A DNA stretch of 45,270 nt from Entamoeba invadens IP1 (GCF_000330505.1 NW_004191601.1:125063-170332), one strand, 5' to 3'. Counted from the stretch's first letter, positions 1 through 11,979 are shown. A program made the numbers and translations. Notes: generated from the letters alone by a model not told the origin.

Positions 1-980
1 TTATATAAATTACAATACTATTAGTAAAAAGTGATAATTAATGCATTTTTGAGCCACGATTGACAAAAAAATAATATCATTTAAAATTGGTATTAAAAAT
101 AAATATTTTTTAATGCAAAAAACGGGAATTTTCCCTAATTTTAATCACATAAATCACTTTTGAAATGTTTTTCAATTAAAAGAAATCGAAAAAATAGTGT
201 TACATTTATCAAATAAACGGGATAATACGAGTAAATTTTGTTAGTTATTTTATTTGTTCATTTTGATCTATTCTTATTTTACCACTCCAAAAAAAGGCTG
301 AAAATAGCGTTTTTTCTTACTATGAAATTATTGCAAATATTGGAAATACTCCTTATGGGGGTATTAATGTTTGTATATGATTTTTGTCCCATAAATGATT
401 ATAAATAACAATTATTAATTTCAAAAATCATAACATATGGTTTAAAACGGATATTTGTTTTTTTTTGACAAAAAAATAAGAGGCTATCCACACAAATTAT
501 TCCAATCCACAGGGATTCACCATTTCCGTGTGTATACGCCCTATCACGTTAACACTCTTAAGGTTAAATTGTAAATGTGTTGTATATTTAATGTAGTTAT
601 TATTTAAAATGATTTTTATTTATTATAAATATAATTTAAATTTAAATTGTTATTTTTATTAATAATATATAGATAATCTTGACTGATTTTTAAAATTTTG
701 AACTTGTGTTACCTTTTTGTATTTGTTTGGTTGAATATTTTTTAAAACCAGTTTAATATCCGATATTTTCTATTGGTATATGAAAATAATTGAACGAAAT
801 TGGCATTTTTTAAAAAATACAATCTAGACTTTTAAATTTTGTAAAAAAATAAAAATATAAAAACAAAACTTTAAACAATTTTAAAAAATCAGTTGGTATT
901 AGACTTATCATCTAAAGTTTATATTTACTTAAGTTATTCTTTTTTGTGTGATTCAATTACTGCACTGAAATAAAAGTAAA
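1..980. other. AT-rich intergenic region, no gene seen
   Basis: No credible coding region is visible on either strand. The stretch is dominated by A/T runs. The only compositional exception is about 480-560, which is noticeably richer in G/C than its surroundings and may be a relic of something older; translated in all frames it gives no recognisable protein. The right end is the 3' flank of the minus-strand gene that ends at 981. Confidence 0.5.
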
Positions 981-3900
981 TTAATTAAACCCAAAACCAC
1001 CACGGAAAGCATTTTGAGCAAATCCCGTTGGTGCTCCAAATTGATTTTGTTGTGGAACATTTGCGGCTCTGACTTGATTCAGTCGTTGTGTCAGCGCAGT
1101 CATTCCATCAAAAATTTCGACATCATCACATTTTATTTGTGTAACGATTTCTGGTTTTATCCACATCACAAAACACCTTTTGCACATTTTCAAAACGACG
1201 TGTTCTGTCTCATTCCCAACAGTAATAACAAGATTTTTGCAGTTTTCAAAAGTTGCCGATTTAGACATTATAGCTATTTGGTAAGGTATATTATCAATGT
1301 TTTTCATCACCAAATTATTCACACATCTTTTCTCAAACAATGAAGGAAATTCGGTTGAGTCAAAACACAAATCGTTGACATTTTCATACAAACCAGAGTT
1401 GTTAAACGTTTGAATTTGAGATCGTTCGAAGTTGAGTCGGTTGAAATTTCCCAGCCCATACGAAAAAATGATATACCCATTTGACTCGACAATATCAACT
1501 TCTTTTGTTTTACTCATCAATCCAATACTAAAGTTGGTACATTGGTGAATTTTTAGTTTAACCACATTGAGTGTCAAGTTTTTTATTTGAAATTCAAAAG
1601 ATGCGACAAAATTGCAGTTTTTCATTTCTATTCTTCCAAATGCACTTGTAGAGAAATTTGGGAACTCCCCAATGAAATTTTCAATTTTCAAATTTGGAAT
1701 GAAATCAACGTGTTGTTCAATACTGAGTGCTGTGCACACACAATTTTTGATAATAAAATTATGACTGTTAATTGTAACACTTTCAGTTGTAACATTTGGA
1801 GGAAGTGTTGGATTAACACTACAATTTCTTTGTTGTGCATCAACAACTTCGTCAAAAATGTTTCGTCGTTCGGGTTGTCCTGTAAATCCAAAACTATTTC
1901 TGTAATTTCCAAAACCCGTTTGGAACAAATTAAAATTGTTTTGATTTGGGGGAACTGTTGTTTTTGGGAATCCCAGTGGAGACGTTTTAAAAACGGGTGT
2001 GTCGTCTTTTGTCAAACACTTTTGCTTTACTTCCTCATATTTTTCTAAAGTGCTAAATTCACAAGTTTCACTTTCATTTAATTTTGAAAGACAAATTATG
2101 TGTTTTGATAAATTGAAATCGGATGGGAATGTGAACGTTGAATCCAAGTTTTCAACTTTTTGAAGAAAGTTGAAATTTCCTTTAAAATCAATTGCTTTCG
2201 ATGAAAAAATTCCCAGCTGTTCTATTTTTGAATCACCAAAAATGAAATCGCAGTCACGACAATACTCGATTTTAACAATTTCACATTTATCAAATGTGTT
2301 TGAAAATATAAAATTCTCGATATTGAACAATAACACACTTTTTGTATGGGTGAAATCGATATCTACATATTCCAACAAGGCTCCAAATACAACTTCTTCT
2401 GCTTCGACACCAACTTTCTTTTTGAGCGTCGAATTTGAAATCACCAACTTCCCAATTTTAGTGTTTTTCGATATTTCAAATTTTGAAGTATCGTAGACAG
2501 ACAAAGACTTAATAAAATCTGTTTCCGATGAGATTTTTGAATTTAAAGAATTTATTATTTTGACAGTTAAATTTGTATTTTTTGTATTCAAAAAATTGAA
2601 TGTAAAATTTGGACACATGTTGAATTCAAAAGTTTCACAACTTTCGCAGTCGATGTTTAAAATGCAGTTAGAACAGTCTGTACATGTAATATTCTTTGCA
2701 CATTCTTTATTAATAAACAACTCGACATTTCTTACACTGAGAAGTGAAAGTTTTTGTAACGTTTTAAATTGTTCATAGCAAACATCACTAAAATTGACCA
2801 GTTTCAACTCTTCGACATTGGCAAATGGAAATTGTTGCTTGTTCTCCCAAATACGTTTTTTATTACATTTTTCAAGTAGTTCAATTCGTTTCTTTTTAAC
2901 TATTTTGGCGGTTGTCATCTCAACCTTTTTAACGGTGTTAAAACCCTCCGAAAATTGGAAATTAACACCTTCTGAGACAAACTCTTCACTGTTCAAAACA
3001 TCAGGAAGAATCACAAAGTTGGTTTGTTTATGTTCGACTCCAAATGAGTTTGGTACAAATCCGTTTTTTAGTGAAATCGATTTGACATATTTTGGTATTT
3101 GCAAAAGACTCAAATCACAAACGCCACCCATAAAAGTAACTTTTGTTGCAACACTTTTTCCAATGATTTTTTCAACTTTATGCAAATCAGAAATTTGCGT
3201 CAAATTTTTTGTTTGAAATGTCAACGAATTGTCTCTGATGAATGGTGTTAAGTAATCTGCATATTCTATACTAATATTGTTTGAATAATTTCGACAATTT
3301 TGTGTCAAAGTAATTTTATCCATTGATGACACACTATTTGTCCAATCAATATCAATTTGTGTTGCATATTTCAACGGAAGTTCGTTAATTTTATTAAATG
3401 GTATATTAATGGCTCCATTTGTTGTTGTTCCAAATGCATTTGACCCGAATGCATTTGACCCAAAATTCATATCAAAATTGACATAAACGTTTTTAGGGAA
3501 AATCTTTTTAAAGTTGTCACGAGTTTCATACTGTTCAAAGAAGTCGATAAAATATATGAAATAGTTGATTGACATCGTTATCTTTTGGCGAAAAGTTTCT
3601 ATTATCATTTGAAACAGTTTTTGTGGGGTGTTGTTCTTATTCACAAATGTGCGCATAATATTTAAACTTGTCATTTTTTCACAAATTTCTGGTGTTATTT
3701 TTTCAATCATTTCAGGAGGGCCTTCTATAATGTAATTTCTGATATAAATTGGTTTTAAAAGATAATCAAATGATATTGGTAAGAAGTTGCAGTTCAACGT
3801 GTCGGGGTGGAATAAATCGTAAAACTTTTCAATGTCTTGTGTTAAGGCAAACCATGGGTTCACTTTAAGAGAAGTCACTGCGGAATTGGCGCAATGGTTT

Positions 3901-3983
3901 ACTTGAATAAAGGTATATACATCGGACAGTGTTGGGAGATATAGCGATACTTGCATTAAATATATCATTTCAAGGCGCGACAT
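981..3983 (-). CDS. F-box-like / leucine-rich-repeat-like protein with FG-rich patches
   Basis: An uninterrupted 1000-residue reading frame from an ATG at 3983 to a TAA at 981. The first ~45 residues (MSRLEMIYLMQVSLYL start, ending in VNPWF) resemble the short F-box-like N-terminus of a large Entamoeba family of leucine-rich-repeat-like proteins. The body (about 200-650 and 715-960) is a series of irregular beta-strand/turn units with many Asn, Phe, Cys and Leu, as expected of a degenerate LRR solenoid. Three patches stand out: residues about 171-190 (two SNAFG), about 664-708 (GFG, SFGF) and 965-1000 (QFGAPTG, GFGFN), which look like FG-type nucleoporin motifs. No signal peptide or membrane segment is evident. 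The family link is recognition from memory; substrate and partners are unknown. An F-box role in ubiquitination would be inference only. Confidence 0.85.
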   Translation of the reverse strand: MSRLEMIYLMQVSLYLPTLSDVYTFIQVNHCANSAVTSLKVNPWFALTQDIEKFYDLFHPDTLNCNFLPISFDYLLKPIYIRNYIIEGPPEMIEKITPEICEKMTSLNIMRTFVNKNNTPQKLFQMIIETFRQKITMSINYFIYFIDFFEQYETRDNFKKIFPKNVYVNFDMNFGSNAFGSNAFGTTTNGAINIPFNKINELPLKYATQIDIDWTNSVSSMDKITLTQNCRNYSNNISIEYADYLTPFIRDNSLTFQTKNLTQISDLHKVEKIIGKSVATKVTFMGGVCDLSLLQIPKYVKSISLKNGFVPNSFGVEHKQTNFVILPDVLNSEEFVSEGVNFQFSEGFNTVKKVEMTTAKIVKKKRIELLEKCNKKRIWENKQQFPFANVEELKLVNFSDVCYEQFKTLQKLSLLSVRNVELFINKECAKNITCTDCSNCILNIDCESCETFEFNMCPNFTFNFLNTKNTNLTVKIINSLNSKISSETDFIKSLSVYDTSKFEISKNTKIGKLVISNSTLKKKVGVEAEEVVFGALLEYVDIDFTHTKSVLLFNIENFIFSNTFDKCEIVKIEYCRDCDFIFGDSKIEQLGIFSSKAIDFKGNFNFLQKVENLDSTFTFPSDFNLSKHIICLSKLNESETCEFSTLEKYEEVKQKCLTKDDTPVFKTSPLGFPKTTVPPNQNNFNLFQTGFGNYRNSFGFTGQPERRNIFDEVVDAQQRNCSVNPTLPPNVTTESVTINSHNFIIKNCVCTALSIEQHVDFIPNLKIENFIGEFPNFSTSAFGRIEMKNCNFVASFEFQIKNLTLNVVKLKIHQCTNFSIGLMSKTKEVDIVESNGYIIFSYGLGNFNRLNFERSQIQTFNNSGLYENVNDLCFDSTEFPSLFEKRCVNNLVMKNIDNIPYQIAIMSKSATFENCKNLVITVGNETEHVVLKMCKRCFVMWIKPEIVTQIKCDDVEIFDGMTALTQRLNQVRAANVPQQNQFGAPTGFAQNAFRGGFGFN

Positions 3984-4150
3984 CTTTTTTTATTTGAAAT
4001 TTACGAGTAACAAGTTTTTAAGTTTTAAAATAATGAGGTTTTGGGTTATTTAATAAATAGAACAATTTCGAAATCATTTTAAACAAAAACGTTAATTACA
4101 GTAGGAGGAAAAAGTGGGATGCTGAGAAAAAGGCGGATGCTAATCTAAAT

Positions 4151-4584
4151 GGGACCTACATTGACCACCACCTTTACCAAAATAAAATATTTGCCGCGAG
4201 TGTTTTTTAAAGGGAATCCATTTTTCAGCCACTGTTTGTGCGTCCCCATGTCACCCACTTTCCTTGTCCGTACTGTGTGGACGCGGATGTGGTTCCCCCC
4301 GCAAGCGGGGGGGGGATCAGGGGTATCCGTGCCAAGGGAGGACTTGGAAAGTGGGTGAAACGGTGCACAAACAGACTGTTTGAGTGTGTCTTCAAAGCCT
4401 TCTTTTCAATGCTGGTCTCACTCGGTTTCTACTAACTCGTAGCGATTTTTCGGCATTTTTTGAATTCGGGAACCGGACCTAATATCTTCCCAGTTTCCTA
4501 TTTACTATAATTTTAATTTGAATATGATTCGAAATAGAAAAAATAAATCTATTTTAAGAGGTGGTGGTGGTCAATGTAGGTCCC
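4151..4584. mobile_element. Mutator-like MITE, complete, with perfect 9-bp target duplication
   Basis: Inverted ends begin GGGACCTACATTGACCACC at 4151 and read the same on the opposite strand ending at 4584. The element is flanked on both sides by the identical nonamer AATCTAAAT (4142-4150 and 4585-4593). A 9-bp duplication is the hallmark of Mutator-like elements, which are known in Entamoeba. The 434-bp body is far richer in G/C than its surroundings and has a foldback core. Open frames inside it are short and differ from those of the second copy, so it is treated as non-coding and non-autonomous. It lies nested within the 4099-5546 element and is therefore younger. Confidence 0.85.
4224..4376. 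repeat. GC-rich foldback core of the MITE
   Basis: The segment starting CTGTTTGTGCG near 4224 is an imperfect inverted copy of the segment ending GTGCACAAACAG near 4375; the arms also share CACCCACTTT and its complement. Between them, CCCCCCGC is followed by a GCAA-type turn and a run of G (about 4297-4314), giving a very stable hairpin tip. The same fold, with a shorter tip, is kept in the second copy at 32412-32565. Confidence 0.7.
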
Positions 4585-5548
4585 AATCTAAATATAAATT
4601 TATTTTGGTGTTTTTCATTTTATTAATTATTTGAATAATTATTAATATTAAAATTTATAGTAGTTATAAAAATAGTAATATAACTGGGATGCGGGTCTTA
4701 AATTAAAACTAAATATTTACTATATTTTATTTAAATGTTTTAACAAACTAATAAATGAAGTTGAAACTCAGAACTTTTATTATCAAATTGAACAACAATA
4801 TCACCCGTTTGTGCTTTTAAAGAGATTATTTAAGTGTTGGGTCTATTTTATTTATTGAATATATATTCAATTATACATCCACATCAACTAACACATAGAA
4901 CAGAAAAAGTGGTGGAAAATTATAGTACTTCATGAGAACGATATGAGTAAACGAATTCAATTGAAGCTTCGACAAACTTTTAAAATATTATTTGGAAGAG
5001 GAAGTATAGTTTTATAATTCAAGGTGATGTCCAAGCTTATTTCTTCAAATCATTACAAAGAAAATGTTTTCAATGTGAAAACTGTGTTGTGTGTTGACTA
5101 CAGACTAAATGATTGTTTAAACTTGTTTTATTTCTAACTACTTTTTATTTAGCAATACAACTAATAGTTTTATATGACTGCTTATATTAATGCACATAAT
5201 TATCTATTCGTTGTGTTTATGGTTATGATTGTATTGAAAATGAACATTAAACATATAACTTATAACATCTTGGTAGAGTTGTCATTCGTCAAGTCAACGA
5301 TAATATTCATTTGAAAATTAACGAAGAAGAATTAATCAAAAATGAAAAATATGAATAGTCGATTATTCAACAAAAAAAAATGATGTGGTTTTTTTCTGTT
5401 ATAAAAATAAAAATACAGTAAAATCAATCAAATCTTTAGAAGTATTAAGAATATTCATTTTTTGTACATGTTATTTTTTGTTTAAAAAATAACCAATAGT
5501 TGCGAGCATCCTCCTTTTTCTAGCATCCCCTTATTTCCTCCTACTGTA

Positions 5549-7052
5549 GTAAAAGAACATTTTTATTATAAAATTCAATTTTATTTTCAATTGTAACAAT
5601 TCAGGCTATCCCAAAATAATCTATTGAGCTGAAAAATACAAAATTTAACACGTTGGAGCTTTTCAGTTTTATATGAAAAAAATAAAAAAGTTGATGTTTT
5701 ATTTTTTTGCCGAGTGTAAAAAAATAAAAAAAGAGGAAAAACCTGTTTGAGCTTTTTTGTGGATTTTTATCATTGTGATTTTAGTAAAATTAATATTCAA
5801 ATGATAACAAAAATCACTAAGATATTCGAATAATTGTTATTTTACACCATCTCCAAGTGTTTTATAATTTGTGGTAATTTGCTAAAACGAAGAACGTTTG
5901 TAATAAGCGTTTTTGTCGCCACTCGAAGTGACATTTCGTCAACTTGATTCACATAAATTCATAGAGTATTTATATTATAAATATACATGCTTTTAATTGT
6001 AGATATTAGTACGTCTGTTTTTTCTAACAAGATTAACTTTGACAATAGTCGCTAAAATTAAGTATCTTTATCATAACATTCAACGTTAAACATATTACTC
6101 AATTTGATATAAAATAGTTTAAAGACGAACTGTTTTTGTTTAAACCTTTAGTTTTTATAATCAAAGGCGTCTTTTCCATCAAGGACTCGATCAGATATTA
6201 TCGTTTTGAATTTGGAGATTATTGAGTAAAATTGTTATTTAAAAAATTTTGTTTTGGTAGTTCGGCAAAATAGTATGTTGTGTTTCAATGAAAAAAAAAT
6301 TCTGGGAAAAAAACACAAAATAAACTCCAACGTGTTAATATTTCAGAAAGGTGAATTATATTTTTTATTATGTGAATTTGTTTATTGCCAACCAAACGAT
6401 GATGTTATTGAAAACAAATTCAAAATGGTAAACAACATTGATTTCTTAAATAGGTGACCTTTGAGATTATCACGATCCAAAAGATCTTAACACTTAAATG
6501 TCAAAAAAGACTTATTTTTGTCCACCTTTTTATATTTTTTTGTATAGAACTTAAAATAATCTTTTAATTTACAACATAATCTATATTTACTATGATCCAA
6601 AGATAAAAATAGTATTTATTTATATAATATTTATATATTATTTTAATAGTTGTAATAAAAAAAATTTCAATTATAAAAAATGTCAAGCCAAGACAATATA
6701 AAAATAAAAATATAGAAACTTGGAATTGCAGCAAATAATAAAATAGTTTTTGTGTAAAACTGTGAATTTTTTCCCGAAACATTTGATAAATAAATATGGA
6801 ATAGAAAAGCATACAAGGTTGCTCACCCTATTCTAATACCAAAATAACATAATTATTATAATATTAAATTATTTAATTGTTCATATTTTAACTATACTTG
6901 CGTTTCGATTGTTTTTTTATGAAAATATGTTGTTTTCATAACACATTAATATGAGTTTTGTTTTTATAATATAAGATAAGAGGTTAAATAGTAACAAATT
7001 TTTTAGGAAATATAATTAAGATTAAAACTTAATTGAAATATTTCAATTAAAT
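5549..7052. other. Intergenic stretch with transposon debris
   Basis: No intact gene is seen. A 14-bp motif, TTAACACGTTGGAG, occurs at about 5647 and inverted at about 6325, so the ~700 bp between may be an old foldback element. At about 6500-6575 lies a copy of a dispersed repeat (TTTTTGTCCACCTTTTT, then TAGAACTTAAAATAAT) that recurs near 14183 and, more distantly, near 21260. The last few hundred bases are the AT-rich upstream flank of the BspA-like pseudogene. Confidence 0.4.
6497..6575 (+). repeat. Dispersed repeat, copy 1
   Basis: About 75 bp sharing GTCAAAAA, TTTTTGTCC, CCTTTTT, ATAGAACTTAAAATAAT and TTTAATTTACA in the same order with 14183-14255. A weaker third match (GTGTCAAAAAAGACATATC onward) is at about 21258. 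Function is unknown; it may be a transposon end or an intergenic spacer repeat. Confidence 0.55.
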
Positions 7053-10000
7053 ATGAAAAGAGTTGATGTCTTCTCAATGCAAATTGTTGCAAAATACTTT
7101 CAATTTATTACCGATTATCTATATATTATCCAAGTTTGCAAGAAATATAAGTTTCTTCTTGATCGTTTTCGTATCAACCCCATCCGAATAAGCCCAAAGT
7201 ACAAACCGTTATTTACACACATTCAAACTCAAATTGTATTTACTCCATATGACATCATCGTCCCAGTTGATCGTCATATCTTTCTTTACTATGTTTCATA
7301 TCAGGAGTACAAAGAAAAAAACACACAAACTGAAGTGTACAAAAACGTCCGCTATACAACAGAAGATATTGAAAAATATGGATCAAAAATACCAGAGGAA
7401 GTTTCACAACTTGGTAATTATCTTTAGTTCCAAAATTTGGACTTAAAGAGTGTCCAAATACCATCAAAAGTCACTGAAATTGGGGAGTGGACTTTTAATG
7501 ATTGTGGTCTCACAACAATTGAAATTCTACCTACTGTTAAAGTGATTCGATATAATGCATTTGGATCGTGTGATGCATTAAAAGCAGTCAATTTACCAGA
7601 AAATATCACAATAATACCAAAATCATGTTTTGAAAATTGCACCGAACTTAAAAAGATCAACTTTCCTGAAAGTCTTCAATTTATTGGAAATTGTGCTTTT
7701 TTACAAGCAAAACTTGTCGATGTTGTTATACTAAATAAGTGTGAAATTGGTCACAGTTGTTTTGCAATGAACTCAAATTGACTCGAATTGTGTTAAATGG
7801 AGTTACATGTATTCCAGACTTTTCTGTGACTCTTGTTCCAGTCTCAAAAGAGTTGAAGTTTCTAAAAAGTTGATTGAAATTGGTGAATTTGCATTTGCAC
7901 GATGTGAAAGTCTTGAGAACTTCAATTTCAATGAAGATTTGGAATTTGTAGGAAACTTTGCTTTTAAATATTGTAAACAACTCAAAATTGCACATTTGAA
8001 AAAAAATGTGTCATGTTGGTAAGTTTGCTTTTATGGGATGTAAAAAATTAGAAGAAATTGTTATTGAAAACAAAAATGCTTTTGTTGGTATTGACGTGAT
8101 AGAAAAATGTGACAGGCTTACTAAAATATCAATACCATTTGGCACAAATAAGAGTGATTTGAAGTAACAAAAAATGAGTTAACAATATTAAAAAAATTGG
8201 ACTTAAAAAGTGTTACACAAAGTGTCGATAAAATGTTTTACAGTGAAATTACTAAAGAAAATGATAATATGGACTTTTCAACCATTTCAAAAATCGGGTT
8301 GTACGAAAACCAATCAATTACCAACGTTGATTTAAACACTTCATTGGAGCAACTTGGTTTTAATCAAATTGTATTAAATTCACTCAAATCATTTTATTCC
8401 ATCGACCGTTGCACTTGTTGATGATTATTGCATTGTGCGTTGTAATCATTTGAAAAATTTTGTTGTTCCAAAATATGCAACTTCAATATGCAAAAATGCA
8501 GTTTGCCAAGAGTTAATAACACGGATATTGTTTCCTAATAACACAACACATTTTGATTGCCAATTCTGATTGTTGGCAATTTAATGAATTTGAGATACCA
8601 AATGGTGTCAAAGAAGTTGAGGAAAACACGTTTTGTGAATGTTACAATTTAGAGAAGATAGTGATCCCTTCGACGGTGACAAAAATCAATGAAAATTTTG
8701 TGGTTAAATGCACCAAACTTTCTAAAATTGAAATACTTCGAAGTAATAACAATTTAAATTTATTGAACGTAGAAAAGGTGATTCTGAAAAATCAAAAAAT
8801 ATTACACCCTTTAGTATAAATTCCTGAGTATATAGACACGTTAGATTTTGGGACAAATTTTGCAGAAAATGTGACTCAAATCAATGTGCCAAATACTATC
8901 ACTAAAATTGGGAACAATGCTTTTTCAGGAGTTATAAATTTGTGTGTGTTAACACTTCCAGACACTTTGAAATTCATTGGAAAACACATCTTTTCTCACA
9001 ACATCAAATTAACAAAAATTGATATCGGCAACAACACACAAAATGATTTTGATAAGTTCGTCGTTAGTTATTGTTGCCACTTGAGACTTCTTAATTATAG
9101 GTATCATTTTAACAATATTGAATTGATTATTTCGGACATTGAAAATGTTGGCAACACTTTCGATGTGACTAAACTGCGAAAGTTTGCAACTACATCAGTA
9201 TTAAATACTCAACTGTTTGATAATGTCCCACCATTAGTAACTGAATACTGTGATTTGTTGTTAAATGCAAAACACTTGATTATTCCAAATGAAGTCACTG
9301 ATATGATTGAATATACTTGTGAAAATATGCCAATCCACACAGTCAATATTTTAAATGTCCCTGTGATAGCAGAAGGCGCGTTTTCTCAACGTCATTATTT
9401 AACACAAATTGTTCTAAATGAAACGTTGAAAAGTATTGAAAACAACGCATTTGAGTCGTGTTTATCATTGAAAGAAATAGTTCTTCCAAAAAGTCTTCAA
9501 TACACAGGAAACAGGGCGTTCGAAAAGTGTTGTTCCCTCACAAAAGTGTCATGTGAAAATGATAATATTATTTATGGAACAAAGTGTTTTGCTTTTTGTG
9601 TTTCACTGAAAGAAGTTCCAGTTATAAAAAATATAAACGTTGCGATGTTCTTTGAGTGCAAATAACTTTCTCAAATTTCATTGAGTGAAAGTTGTAAAGA
9701 GATTTGTGATTTTGCGTTTTATCGATGTTTGTCACTCATAAAAATTGGTATCCCAAAAAGCGTCACAAAAATTGGAGTTTTTAGTTTTAGAAAGTGTGTC
9801 ACATTGAGAGAAATTGAAATACCAAAAAGTGTAATTACCATCGAGGATGGTTCGTTTTATGACTGTAAAAACATTAAAAAAGTTTTTATAGATAATTCCA
9901 ATGTTATATGTGGAGTTGATGTGTTTGAGGGTTGTGAAAAAATCACTACACTGCAAATTGGCAACGAAAAAGAAAAGTACCAATTTGAAGTGAGTTACTC

Positions 10001-10438
10001 TTTTTATTTACTAATGAAGAATATACACATCAGTTGTGAGAATGTAGTAGTGAAGAGAAGTGATGTTCTTAAATATAGCACTGCAAAAATGATTAATGAA
10101 ATTCAAATGAACAAGTTAATTCACAGACTTGACGAAGGCTGCTTCTTCATGAATTCCGAGTTGACCAAAATTGAAGTTTTAAACAATGTGACAGAAATTG
10201 GAAATTTCGCATTTTACAACTGTCTGAATTTGAAAGAAGTTATCTTGCCAAAGAATATTGTCGAGATTTCACCTACTGTTTTGATGGATGTTCAAACTTG
10301 AGTTTTATAGAATTAAAAGGAAATATTGAAAAATATGGAATATGTTGCTTTAATCAGTGTTTTAATCTTAAAGGCAAAGTTGATATACCAGAAGAATACT
10401 TTGAATCTCAACAAGACGAAAATGATGAGGTCAATTAA
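7053..10438 (+). pseudogene. BspA-like leucine-rich-repeat (LRR_5) protein, pseudogene
   Basis: Starts at ATG 7053 with an Entamoeba-type N-terminal module (MKRVDVFSMQIVAKYFQ) and continues as ~23-residue repeats of the form IP-sVT-IG--AF--C--L--I, the LRR_5 unit of BspA-like surface proteins. The reading frame is repeatedly broken: in-frame stops at 7425-7427, 8817-8819 and 9663-9665, and frame changes near 7770-7806 (two), 8020, 8165, 8400-8420, 8550 and 10280. After each break the repeat pattern resumes in another frame. The final frame ends at TAA 10436-10438 after a short acidic tail. If intact it would encode about 1130 residues. The number of lesions argues for true decay rather than sequencing error. 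No membrane anchor or secretion signal is evident. Confidence 0.9.
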
Positions 10439-11389
10439 ACATATGAAATGCACAAATAAACTATTGAATTATAATCTCAAAGTGATTTTAGTTAATATAA
10501 TTATTTTAAAAATATATAATTAAAACAGGGTCTATCACGTGACAAAAGTGTTTTTTCTTTGTTATTTGCCACGTCACCAAAGTGGTCTTGAATTTATGTT
10601 CATTTAGTTTTTTTAGATCTAGCGGCGAGCTTAAAGTTGACTTTTGTAAATGAAAAAACTTAGAAATAGATAGTTATTTGAATCAATACTTGGCCAAGTA
10701 ATGGGAAAACAAACCAATTCAATTCTTAAATATCGGTTTATAAAAAATAAAGGCTGTGATTGCCTTTATTAACACAAAAATTGTGACAAATGCAGCACTG
10801 TTTTACACATCAACCCGATAGTTACAAATAACATTTTAATAACACAAATAATAATGAAATAACAATCTATTAAATAATTGTATTTTTATTAATAATATGT
10901 AATAAAATAAACCTATTCAACTTAAAAATAAAGCTAAAAAGTTAATACTAATAATTAAAACTGCTATAAAACAACTAAAAATAATAAATAAAGGTTAAAT
11001 ATCATATTTATATTTAACGTTACTAACTAAATATATATATTTTAAAACTATATTAAATAATAATAATACAAAAACAAAAACAAAAATATTTGTTAATTAT
11101 TAAATATACTATATAACAAATAATATCAATTCTATTGTTTTAAACTATACAAATCGAAATAATGTATTAATAATTAATTAAATTGTTTAGTACATGATTT
11201 ATATTTAAAAAAACCTAATAATAAACTTATAGTTCATATCATAACTTATTTTATTATTAATATATTATAAACCATACTAGTAACAATAACCATAATTAAT
11301 TACAACACAATTTCAATTATAACACAATACAATAGCCATAACACTTGACTCGATCAATTCATAACAATAATACAATGTAATCATAGAAA

Positions 11390-11610
11390 GTGTAATGCTC
11401 AGAGACATAAGGCGATGTTCAAAGACATGACAACACACTCAAAGAAGAAATGTAATAATCAAAGACATAAGATAATACTCAAAAAACAGGACAAGCTACT
11501 CAAAGACAATAAAGATTATCAAATAAATAATGCAATAGTCAAAGACAAAGCAGATGATTCAGGGACTGTATAAGATGTTCATGAGTCGTAAGAGTGACAA
11601 GTATTTATCT
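11390..11610 (+). repeat. Degenerate ~20-bp tandem array
   Basis: About ten successive units of 19-22 bp, each built around a core like CTCAAAGACATAA followed by a variable A/G-rich tail (for example TGTTCAAAGACATGACAACA, then ATCAAAGACATAAGATAATA). Units are diverged, so the array is old or its period matters more than its sequence. No coding potential is seen. Confidence 0.65.
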
Positions 11611-11979
11611 AATTGTTAATTATAACTTATTTGATCTGATGAATATGTAACACAGTAAATAACATGGTGTTTTTATCGAGATAAATATTAAATTGATATA
11701 TAATGATAAACACCAATTGGTCTATTAACAATAGTAATTACAACAATGATAGCAACGGAATTATAAAATAGATCAAAATGTTATGATAATAGATAATAGA
11801 ACAAACATTTGGGCGTAATCATTAAAATTTTAAATTATTAAGTTCCAACATTTTAACAGTTAGGTTTTAACAAAAAACTATAGCAATAATATGTTAATTT
11901 ATTATATCAACTTATTATAAAAAATAATATGTTTATTTTTAAAAAACTTAAATAGATAATATTTTATTGTTTATAGAGT

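Larger units (their letters stand above)
4099..5546. mobile_element. TA-flanked DNA transposon with 43-bp inverted ends (Tc1/mariner-like), decayed
   Basis: The ends at 4099-4141 and about 5504-5546 are near-perfect inverted repeats beginning CAGTAGGAGGAAA, and each end is flanked by TA (4097-4098 and 5547-5548), the duplication made by Tc1/mariner-superfamily elements. Each end carries the heptamer GGATGCT twice, as expected of a doubled transposase-binding site. The interior has no intact transposase. Only about 4940-5090 reads like decayed coding sequence in the plus direction, in two frames. A 434-bp MITE has inserted immediately inside the left end. The superfamily call rests on TA plus CAGT ends, not on a transposase. 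Confidence 0.75.

Noticed and set aside
4149..4435. Overlapping 65-69-codon plus-strand frames with Cys/His residues in the first MITE copy
   Set aside because: They overlap the inverted end and hairpin, are not conserved in the second copy and have no known domain.
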